5,371 bases of DNA from Methanolinea sp. UBA477 (GTDB lineage Archaea > Halobacteriota > Methanomicrobia > Methanomicrobiales > Methanospirillaceae): assembly GCA_002509485.1 (NCBI GenBank), contig DAWO01000007.1, positions 3,890 to 9,260 of the forward strand, given 5' to 3'. A program made the position numbers and the translations under genes. The notes under the pieces were generated by a model. It saw nothing but the letters and a program-made list of their open reading frames with translations. It ran no database searches and was not told where the DNA came from. Of the stretch, positions 1 to 4,250 are shown piece after piece. Every line of letters starts with the position of its first letter. Position 1 is the first letter of the stretch.

Positions 1-816
1 GAGCCTGCCGCCCGGGAACCGGGTGCCATCGCTGACGGGATCTCCCGGGTGATCCCGATATGCCGGGCTTCCGACGTGTTGCCTGTCTGGAAGTGGCCGG
101 CTGTCCCGCCACCGGAGTTCATCGACCATGCCCTCCCGATCATTGCGCCCGCCAGCGATGAGGGTCTCCATGGGATCATGGCAGAGAACCCGGGACTCGC
201 CGGGGCAATCAGGGAAGAGAACCAGGAGATCAGGCTGTATGGCGGACAGGGCCTGAATGTCTTCAACCACGTGACGGCGCACTCGCTCTCGCCGCCCTTC
301 TCATGCCTGACGCTCTCGCCCGAGCTCTCGGGGATCCAGGTACGCTCGCTTGTATCGACGCTGGGGGATCGTGGTCCCCGGGTGGAAGTGTTCGTGGAGG
401 GGAACCTCCTGGCCATGGTGAGCAGGGACGATCTCCTTGGAACCGTTCTTCCGGAGAGCGGGTACAGCCTGGAGGCATTCCCTGCATACGGGTTGCGTGA
501 CAGGACGGGGAAGGTCTTTCCCGTGGACAGGGACAACCTGGGCCGGACCCGTGTCTGGAATTCTGCCGAGACCTGCCTTGTCGATCACCTTCCGTTCCTG
601 GCCGATGCAGGAGTATACTCCCTTGCAATCGACGCGAGAGGGCGGGGTGAGGACTATGCCCGCGAGATGACCGCAGTCTACAGACGAGCGCTTGCCTTGG
701 TCGCCTCTGACGGTTACCGGGATCACCGGATCGTGGATGATTACAAAACCCGTGTAAAACAGATGGCCCGGGGCGGGATTACTGCAGGATACTTCGCCAG
801 GGGACTCCTTGACTGA
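1..816 (+). CDS. U32-family peptidase (COG0826-like), C-terminal part, 5' end outside window
   Basis: The frame is open from base 1 to the TGA at 814-816 (271 codons). A GTG at 49 is only an internal possibility: coding-like sequence continues upstream without a stop, so the gene is cut by the window edge. The protein resembles the C-terminal half of the U32 collagenase-like family. It has a LNVFNH segment, a TLSPEL strand, then EVFVEGNLLAMVSRDDLL, which matches the family signature region, and further on FPVDRDNLGRTRVWNSAETC, an AGVYSLAIDARGRG strand and a C-terminal ITAGYFARGLLD, close to the usual G-H/Y-F-x-R-G ending. Members act as cytosolic proteases or take part in RNA hydroxylation or tRNA and cofactor maturation; the substrate here cannot be told. 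The cysteines usual in the signature are absent in this copy (DDL in their place). Family assignment is firm, function is not. Confidence 0.82.
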   Translation, partial: EPAAREPGAIADGISRVIPICRASDVLPVWKWPAVPPPEFIDHALPIIAPASDEGLHGIMAENPGLAGAIREENQEIRLYGGQGLNVFNHVTAHSLSPPFSCLTLSPELSGIQVRSLVSTLGDRGPRVEVFVEGNLLAMVSRDDLLGTVLPESGYSLEAFPAYGLRDRTGKVFPVDRDNLGRTRVWNSAETCLVDHLPFLADAGVYSLAIDARGRGEDYAREMTAVYRRALALVASDGYRDHRIVDDYKTRVKQMARGGITAGYFARGLLD

Positions 817-821
817 TGGAA

Positions 822-865
822 GACCGATGATCCGTCACCGGTCGGTCAGGGCTTTGTATTATTTT
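822..865 (+). terminator. Stem-loop plus T-rich tract after the U32 gene
   Basis: Six bases after the U32 stop, GACCGA (822-827) pairs with TCGGTC (842-847). An inner CCG/CGG pair (832-834 with 839-841) closes a TCAC loop, leaving a 4-base bulge on the 5' side. A T-rich run (CTTTGTATTATTTT, about 852-865) follows. Archaea often terminate on T-rich tracts alone, so the hairpin may be incidental. Confidence 0.45.
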
Positions 866-1065
866 GCCTCCTCGCTGTTTTGTGTGGGGAGACTGAATCG
901 AATCGTTATCTCCATACCAGTTCAGTCACTCACAACCGCCGCCGGGGCGTCCTCACATAAATCATACCCAATATGACTGTGAATCAGCCTCGGGGCGTCC
1001 TTCGGGCGACGGCGCGGGGATCGCACATGGGGGTGTGGGGGCGAACAGTCCCATATGATGTCCGG

Positions 1066-1073
1066 TTTATTAA
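1066..1073 (+). promoter_or_regulatory. Candidate TATA box for tpiA (TTTATTAA)
   Basis: TTTATTAA in a GC-rich setting would place a transcription start near 1096-1100 and give a leader of about 85 bases. A second box, CTTTAAT at 1138-1144, would start RNA near 1168, just before the ribosome binding site at 1169-1176. The sequence does not decide between them. Confidence 0.35.
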
Positions 1074-1168
1074 TCCTGCCCACACCAGCTCGCGAAGAGC
1101 CATTGTTTTCAAAGACCGGATCCCTGGGAACAACCTTCTTTAATCCAGACGCGATATCTCTCAACCAC

Positions 1169-1176
1169 GGAAGTGA
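1169..1176 (+). promoter_or_regulatory. Ribosome binding site that fixes the tpiA start
   Basis: GGAAGTGA matches the archaeal anti-Shine-Dalgarno complement GGAGGTGA at 7 of 8 bases. It is 7 bases from ATG 1184 but only 1 base from ATG 1178, so it selects the former. Confidence 0.65.
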
Positions 1177-1183
1177 AATGCAG

Positions 1184-1852
1184 ATGGCAGACGCGTTCAT
1201 TCTCATCAACCTGAAGACATACACGGAAGGAACAGGGCAGCGTGCTCACGGTATCGCCGGTGCGGCGCAGCAGGTGGCCGAAGAGAGCGGAGTTACGATC
1301 GGGATAGCCCCGGGGTTCATGGATATCCACCCCCTGAGTGTCCATTACGACATCCCGGTCTATGCCCAGCACACCGACGGTGCCGATCCGGGAGCCCATA
1401 CGGGTCACATCCCGGCATATGCGCTGAAACATGCCGGGGCGACAGGCTCACTTGTCAACCATTCCGAACGCCGGCTCACGCTCGCAGAGATAGACTCTGC
1501 AGTCGCCTCGCTCCGGGACACGGGATTGGTCTCGGTGGTATGCTCGAACAACGTTGCGACCAGCGCCGCCGCGGCCGCCCTGAACCCTGACTTTGTCGCC
1601 ATCGAGCCGCCGGAACTGATAGGAAGCGGCGTCTCGGTATCGAAGGCTAACCCCGAGATCATAACAAAGTCGGTCGAGGCGGTATCCGGGGTGAATCCGG
1701 GGGTAAAAGTTCTGACCGGTGCCGGGATCCAGTCCGGCGAATGCGTGAAGATCGCGCTCGACCTCGGGACGAGCGGGGTCCTCCTGGCATCGGGCGTCGT
1801 GAAGGCGAAGGCACCGATCGCAGTATTGCGTGACCTCGTGTCTCTTCTCTAG
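1184..1852 (+). CDS. tpiA: Triosephosphate isomerase, archaeal type
   Basis: This enzyme interconverts dihydroxyacetone phosphate and glyceraldehyde 3-phosphate, a cytosolic step of glycolysis and, in methanogens, mainly gluconeogenesis. At 222 aa it has the short archaeal length, about 25-30 residues below bacterial TIM. Visible hallmarks: INLKTY near the N terminus with catalytic Lys11 (Asn9 beside it), VNHSERR with catalytic His93, and IEPPELIGSG with catalytic Glu141 and flexible loop 6. Phosphate-binding glycines lie in LTGAGIQSG (177-184) and VLLASGVVK (199-207). The start at 1184 is chosen because GGAAGTGA (1169-1176) sits 7 bases upstream and the protein then begins MADAFILINLKTY, as expected. 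ATG 1178 is too close to that site, and the frame back to 1055 would add a 43-residue non-family extension. The TAG stop overlaps that of the convergent regulator gene. Confidence 0.96.
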   Translation: MADAFILINLKTYTEGTGQRAHGIAGAAQQVAEESGVTIGIAPGFMDIHPLSVHYDIPVYAQHTDGADPGAHTGHIPAYALKHAGATGSLVNHSERRLTLAEIDSAVASLRDTGLVSVVCSNNVATSAAAAALNPDFVAIEPPELIGSGVSVSKANPEIITKSVEAVSGVNPGVKVLTGAGIQSGECVKIALDLGTSGVLLASGVVKAKAPIAVLRDLVSLL

Positions 1853-2406
1853 TGGTCGGCGATCAGCGAGATGAGGTCGTGCTTGGTGATGACTCCGTTC
1901 ACCTTTCCCGACTCCATCACGAGCACCGCGTGATTGTTCTGGAGTATGCTGACCACGGTCTCGATATCTGTGTCGGGCGAGACCGTCGGAAAGCCCGGCT
2001 CCATGTAGTGCCTGACAAGGGAATGGGTCCGGTGCGGTGCGGGCTGGTTCAGGGCATCCACGATTGCCGTCTCAGAGATGCACCCGACCGGCACACCGTC
2101 CTCGATGACCGGGATCTGGGAGATGTTGTCCCGGTCCATGATCTCGATGGCACGGTTGATGGAATCCTCCGGGTGGACAGAGATGACCGGCCTGTTCATA
2201 ACACAGGCGGCAGTCACCTTCGGCCGGACGGAGGCGTTCAGGACGTTCACGATCTTTTTTAAAGTGCTGACGCGGGGGTCGACATTTCCTGCCTCGATAC
2301 GTGCAACCATCGACTGGCTGATACCCGCCCTCCTGGCAAGTTCGGCCTGGCGAATACCGAGTGATTCCCTCTTTGCCCTGAGCTCTTCGGGAGTTGGGAT
2401 GAGCAT
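1849..2406 (-). CDS. XRE-family helix-turn-helix regulator with two CBS domains
   Basis: A 185-aa probable transcription factor. Residues about 9-58 form an XRE/Cro-type HTH: LGIRQAELARRAGISQSMVA is the classic scaffold with the recognition helix at SQSMVARIEAG, followed by the usual P-x-V-S-T-L-K-K. Two CBS domains follow, at about 64-119 (VMNRPVISVHPEDSINRAIE, ISQIPVIEDGVPVG) and about 130-184 (YMEPGFPTVSPDTDIETVV, VMESGKVNGVITKHDLISLI). As a pair they form a Bateman module, which in known families binds adenine nucleotides, S-adenosylmethionine or similar ligands; the ligand here is unknown. The natural inference is ligand-controlled DNA binding. The gene is convergent with tpiA and lies downstream of rnpB on the same strand. 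ATG 2406 has no Shine-Dalgarno sequence but has a TATA-like box about 31 bases upstream, so the mRNA is probably leaderless. Targets cannot be read from the sequence. Confidence 0.92.
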   Translation of the reverse strand: MLIPTPEELRAKRESLGIRQAELARRAGISQSMVARIEAGNVDPRVSTLKKIVNVLNASVRPKVTAACVMNRPVISVHPEDSINRAIEIMDRDNISQIPVIEDGVPVGCISETAIVDALNQPAPHRTHSLVRHYMEPGFPTVSPDTDIETVVSILQNNHAVLVMESGKVNGVITKHDLISLIADH

Positions 2407-2433
2407 CTGGATTACTATGATGCATAATATCTG

Positions 2434-2442
2434 ATATAATTA
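2434..2442 (-). promoter_or_regulatory. TATA-like box for the XRE-CBS gene
   Basis: TAATTATAT on the minus strand, centred near 2438, predicts a transcription start near 2410, about 4 bases before ATG 2406. The gap lacks a ribosome binding site, in keeping with a leaderless transcript. Confidence 0.55.
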
Positions 2443-2443
2443 T

Positions 2444-2456
2444 GTCAAAAGAAGTA
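2444..2456 (-). terminator. T-rich tract downstream of rnpB
   Basis: Minus strand reads ACTTCTTTTGACA about 20 bases beyond the 3' end of the RNase P RNA. This is a short, weak T-rich archaeal-type termination signal. It directly precedes the promoter of the XRE-CBS gene, so some read-through into that gene is possible. Confidence 0.35.
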
Positions 2457-2474
2457 TAGCCTGCACGATGTATA

Positions 2475-2816
2475 CGAGTGGGAGGAGTAAGCCCCCTTCT
2501 GTTCGGTGCGGCATTCAGCTATGCGCCATACCCGGGCGGTGACTGAGCGACCTTCTTGCCCTGTTTTGGCTTGCACCCGCAGGGATTCACCGTTTCATCG
2601 CTTCCTGCCCCCATACTCAACGAGTTATCTCGTGCTCGCGCACTTCTCGCCCGGGATCCGGGCTCGGTCGTATCATCGCGAATGAGCAGGCCGTGTCGTT
2701 TCTGTGCCATTGCCGTGACTCTCGCCACCCATACTTGCATATGGCTGCGTGCTCAGCAGGTGGGGGGACTTTCCTCAGCGGCGTTGCCGCCGCCGTCAGC
2801 CGCACTCTCCCTCTCC
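2475..2816 (-). ncRNA. rnpB: RNase P RNA
   Basis: This is the catalytic RNA of ribonuclease P, which removes 5' leaders from precursor tRNAs. On the minus strand the 5' universal motif GAGGAAAGTCC lies at 2776-2766, and the 3' motif ACAGAAGGGGGCTTAC at 2502-2487. These pair as helix P4 (CCCCCC with GGGGG, bulged U conserved). GTGCGG (2805-2800) pairs with CCGCAC (2511-2506) as P2. GGGAG (2811-2807) pairs with CTCCC (2484-2480), extended outward by GAG/CTC across one A-A mismatch, as P1. Internal conserved stretches such as CACAGAAACGACAC and GGTGCAAGCC are also present. Ends were set from P1 and could shift by several bases; length is about 340 nt. Open reading frames across it on both strands are not real. 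Archaeal subtype was not determined. Confidence 0.95.
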
Positions 2817-2817
2817 C

Positions 2818-2825
2818 TATATAAT
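2818..2825 (+). promoter_or_regulatory. TATA box for the AMMECR1 gene (TATATAAT)
   Basis: A strong TATA-like octamer in a C-rich context, centred near 2821.5, predicts transcription from about 2848, one or two bases before ATG 2850. It abuts the 5' end of rnpB on the other strand. Its near-palindromic sequence could also be read on the minus strand, but a start from there (about 2794) would cut into RNase P helices P1 and P2. Confidence 0.6.
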
Positions 2826-2836
2826 AGGGGAGCTCA

Positions 2837-2843
2837 CTATTTA
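2837..2843 (-). promoter_or_regulatory. TATA-like box for rnpB
   Basis: TAAATAG on the minus strand, centred near 2840, is about 25 bases upstream of the 5' end predicted from helix P1 (about 2815). It falls just before the start codon of the divergent AMMECR1 gene. Confidence 0.45.
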
Positions 2844-2849
2844 CCCTTG

Positions 2850-3422
2850 ATGATGGAGACCCTCACACGCGAAGAAGGAGAGATGGCCGTGTCGCTCGCA
2901 CGTGCCACGCTTGAACGAACCATCGGTGGAACGGAGGCCAAGGTTCCGGCGCTCACACCGGTATTTGCGAAGAAACGCGGTGTTTTCGTGACTCTCACGA
3001 AAGCAGGCCAGCTGCGGGGGTGCATCGGGTTTCCCTACCCGATGATTCCGCTCGGAGAGGCGATCCGCGAAGCTGCACTCTCGGCGGCGCAGCAGGACCC
3101 GAGGTTTCCTCCCGTACAGGCCGCCGAGCTTGGTTCGATCACCGTCGAGGTCACTGTTCTGACACCGCCGGAGCGGATAGATGTATCACCGCTCGAGAGG
3201 CCGGCGGAGGTCGAGGTGGGACGGCACGGCCTGATTGTCAATGGCTATGGGAGATCCGGGCTCCTGCTTCCCCAGGTGGCGCCGGAGTACAGCTGGGACG
3301 CCCGGGAATTCCTCGACCACACGTGCATGAAGGCCGGGCTCTCGGCAGGGTGCTGGAAAGAGCGGGAGATCGAAGTATTCCGGTTCGAAGGCCAGATATT
3401 TCATGAGCAGGAAGATATTTGA
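2850..3422 (+). CDS. AMMECR1-domain protein (archaeal PH0010-like family)
   Basis: A 190-aa protein that is essentially one AMMECR1 domain. The family signature LRGCIG is at residues 55-60, in GQLRGCIGFPYP. It is followed by the AIREAALSAAQQDPRFPP helix typical of the family, ITVEVTVLTPPERI, GRHGLIVNGYGRSGLLLPQV, and WDAREFLDHTCMKAGLSAGCW near the C terminus. The family occurs in archaea, bacteria and eukaryotes; archaeal members often associate with Memo-like and radical SAM proteins (AmmeMemoRadiSam), and the cysteine in LRGCIG has been suggested to be functional. The reaction is not established. ATG 2850 or the adjacent ATG 2853 is the start: the frame stays open upstream, but that part is antisense to rnpB, and the TATA box at 2818-2825 fits a leaderless mRNA from here. 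No partner genes are in the window. Confidence 0.93.
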   Translation: MMETLTREEGEMAVSLARATLERTIGGTEAKVPALTPVFAKKRGVFVTLTKAGQLRGCIGFPYPMIPLGEAIREAALSAAQQDPRFPPVQAAELGSITVEVTVLTPPERIDVSPLERPAEVEVGRHGLIVNGYGRSGLLLPQVAPEYSWDAREFLDHTCMKAGLSAGCWKEREIEVFRFEGQIFHEQEDI

Positions 3423-3456
3423 CACGTGCCTTCGAGATCCTGGCAGGTGATGTCGC

Positions 3457-3481
3457 CGTCATGTGAAAGGTCCACATGGCG
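3457..3481 (+). repeat. Stem-loop after the AMMECR1 gene
   Basis: CGTCATGTG (3457-3465) and CACATGGCG (3473-3481) can form a 9-bp stem, with one G-U pair, around a 7-base loop, about 35 bases after the AMMECR1 stop. No T-tract follows closely, so it may protect or process the 3' end rather than terminate transcription. Confidence 0.4.
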
Positions 3482-3528
3482 AGATGAATCTTCACAGCTG
3501 TAGTGAATTTGGTTTCAGGAATTGTGAC

Positions 3529-3559
3529 AAAAAAAGAGGAAGCCTATCTCTCCCCTCTT
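3529..3559 (-). terminator. Hairpin plus T7 tract reading leftward
   Basis: On the minus strand AAGAGG (3559-3554) can pair with CCTCTT (3539-3534), loop 14 bases, merging into seven consecutive T (3535-3529). It lies directly after the relic coding fragment at 3544-3585 and may be that lost gene's terminator. It could also end transcripts coming from the antitoxin gene. Confidence 0.4.
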
Positions 3560-3585
3560 GCCTGCGAGATGATATCCGATCTCGT
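3544..3585 (-). pseudogene. Relic 3' coding fragment, copy of the 351-aa gene's tail
   Basis: On the minus strand this encodes TRSDIISQARGER and a TAG stop. The last part of the 351-aa protein (4235-5290) reads TRSGIISQARSGI and a stop. DNA identity is 28 of 30 bases over 3556-3585 against 4247-4276. Upstream on the minus strand (bases above 3585) similarity stops abruptly and an in-frame TAA is met within a few codons, so only the extreme 3' end survives. It is likely what remains of a duplicated or displaced copy. The segment is also partly palindromic (CGAGAT/ATCTCG), so a small dispersed palindromic repeat is the alternative. Confidence 0.5.
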
Positions 3586-3594
3586 TAGTTGCAA

Positions 3595-3602
3595 TTATTT
3601 AT
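3595..3602 (+). promoter_or_regulatory. TATA-like box upstream of the toxin frame
   Basis: TTATTTAT centred near 3598.5 predicts RNA from about 3625, exactly before GTG 3626, in frame with the toxin. The in-frame ATG 3617 would lie slightly upstream of that start. The box begins 10 bases after the repeat at 3556-3585 ends. Confidence 0.4.
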
Positions 3603-3616
3603 TCTCTTGACGATAT

Positions 3617-3883
3617 ATGGTAAGCGTGAATGGGTATCGTATCGTTATCAGGAGGCCCGCAGAGGACTGACTGAAGGGTTATAATAAGGAGATCCAGAAA
3701 CGATTCGCCCAGAAAATCAGAAAATTGTCCGAAAATCCTGACATTCATGGGAAGCCCCTGAGGGGGTCTCTTCATGGATTATGGGAGATCTATTTTGAAC
3801 GGAAATTCAGGATTCTCTATACCATTGATATCGAAAGAAAGGAAGTGATTATCGAAGCTATCAAACATAAAGACGACTTCTAA
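3617..3883 (+). pseudogene. RelE/ParE-family toxin interrupted by an in-frame TGA
   Basis: The frame from ATG 3617 (or GTG 3626) to TAA 3881-3883 would encode 88 (or 85) residues, the normal RelE length, but TGA at 3668-3670 is codon 18. Before it: NGYRIVIRRPAED, a typical RelE first strand. After it: LKGYNKEIQKRFAQKIRKL, then GKPLRGSLHGLWEIYFERKF, FRILYTIDIERKEVIIEAI and the C-terminal KHKDDF. The same frame continues across the stop, so this is a nonsense change, not a frameshift. RelE toxins are ribosome-associated or free mRNA endonucleases held in check by a partner antitoxin. No in-frame ATG or GTG follows the stop (TTG 3725 would give 52 residues), so active toxin is unlikely unless the stop is read through. 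Family is clear from the C-terminal three quarters. It faces the antitoxin gene tail-to-tail. Confidence 0.8.
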
Positions 3884-4071
3884 ATTCCTAATTCTCCGGC
3901 AAGTTCCTCGAAATCCCTGGTCGGGGCGTTCTTTCCTTTCCCTTCCCTGAGCTGGTTTGTAAGGTCAGGATCCGAAAGGACTTCAATAGTACGCTGCATG
4001 GATTCATATTCATCAATTGAGATGGTAATCCATTCCGACTTATGAGGTCCGTGCACAGCCTGCTCACTCAT
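3880..4071 (-). CDS. YefM/Phd-like (RelB-type) antitoxin
   Basis: A 63-aa acidic protein with the pattern WITISIDEYESMQRTIEVLS followed by DPDLTNQLREGK, the toxin-embracing segment common in YefM/Phd and related archaeal RelB antitoxins, and an amphipathic DFEELAGELGI end. It is short for Phd/YefM (usually about 80 aa); the N-terminal 13 residues are too few for the usual DNA-binding fold, so self-repression may be lacking. ATG 4071 lacks a Shine-Dalgarno sequence, but a TATA box at 4097-4104 places transcription at about 4073, so a leaderless mRNA is likely. It lies downstream of the 351-aa gene on the same strand, and its TAG stop overlaps the TAA of the convergent toxin. Pairing with that toxin rests on family and adjacency. 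Confidence 0.78.
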   Translation of the reverse strand: MSEQAVHGPHKSEWITISIDEYESMQRTIEVLSDPDLTNQLREGKGKNAPTRDFEELAGELGI

Positions 4072-4096
4072 ACTGGTAGTAGTAATGTTTTACAGA

Positions 4097-4104
4097 TTAT
4101 AAAA
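4097..4104 (-). promoter_or_regulatory. TATA box for the antitoxin gene (TTTTATAA)
   Basis: TTTTATAA on the minus strand, centred near 4100.5, is 27 bases upstream of about 4073, two bases before the antitoxin ATG. This is a good archaeal match and implies the antitoxin has its own promoter and a leaderless transcript. Confidence 0.6.
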
Positions 4105-4134
4105 TAATGATGTTGTTCTCGTTGATTTAACCTT

Positions 4135-4250
4135 TCAATCATTCTCCGAGATATTCAATTCGTTCCGTTTTTCCTGAAGACGACCGCCCTCTTCAGGTGT
4201 AAGGAGTGCCGGTCCCGGAAAAATTGGCAGAGAATTATATCCCAGATCTT
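4135..4250 (-). other. Protein-like tail in another frame beyond the 351-aa stop
   Basis: In a different minus-strand frame from the 351-aa gene, bases 4250 to 4135 encode DLGYNSLPIFPGPALLTPEE, then GGRLQEKRNELNISEND and TGA. This has the look of a natural C-terminal helix (TPEE cap followed by charged heptads), while the part of the same frame above 4250 looks like a shadow of the 351-aa gene. It may be the original end of that gene displaced by a frameshift, a remnant of another gene, or chance. Confidence 0.3.
4173..4197. repeat. Perfect 8-bp inverted repeat
   Basis: CCTGAAGA (4173-4180) and TCTTCAGG (4190-4197) flank a 9-base loop, between the 351-aa gene and the antitoxin gene. There is no T-tract on the 3' side in either direction (the T-run lies on the 5' side of the plus strand), so it is not a classic terminator. 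A role in 3' end processing or protein binding is possible. Confidence 0.4.

Larger units (their letters stand above)
817..1183. other. 367-base intergenic region between the U32 gene and tpiA
   Basis: No convincing gene is seen. Open frames here (a 100-codon minus-strand frame at 922-1224 and an upstream extension of tpiA) show no family features. The region holds the U32 terminator at its left end and an AT-rich patch (850-915). A GC-rich block (930-1045) contains an 11-base direct repeat CGGGGCGTCCT at 943-953 and 991-1001 and a small hairpin, CGTC (996-999) with GACG (1008-1011). Two TATA-like boxes upstream of tpiA lie at 1066-1073 and 1138-1144. A small RNA in the GC-rich block cannot be excluded, but nothing identifies one. 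Confidence 0.5.

Noticed and set aside
1055..1183. 43-codon N-terminal extension of tpiA
   Set aside because: Archaeal TIM begins just before the NLKTY motif; the ribosome binding site at 1169-1176 serves ATG 1184.
922..1224. 100-codon minus-strand open frame upstream of tpiA
   Set aside because: Low-complexity Arg/Pro composition, no motif, and it overlaps the tpiA start in antisense.
1852..2262. 136-codon plus-strand frame inside the XRE-CBS gene
   Set aside because: It is a shadow of the regulator: Asp/Arg/His-rich with no domain, while the minus strand shows clear HTH and CBS motifs.
2556..2849. 98-codon N-terminal extension of the AMMECR1 frame
   Set aside because: It lies antisense to the well-supported RNase P RNA, has no family similarity and lacks a promoter; the TATA box at 2818-2825 points to a start at 2850.
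3423..3616. tRNA or other structured RNA after AMMECR1
   Set aside because: No tRNA arms or known RNA motifs were found beyond one stem-loop and the leftward terminator.
3668..3670. TGA as a selenocysteine codon in the toxin
   Set aside because: RelE toxins are not selenoproteins, the likely lineage is not known to use selenocysteine, and no SECIS-like element was noticed nearby.
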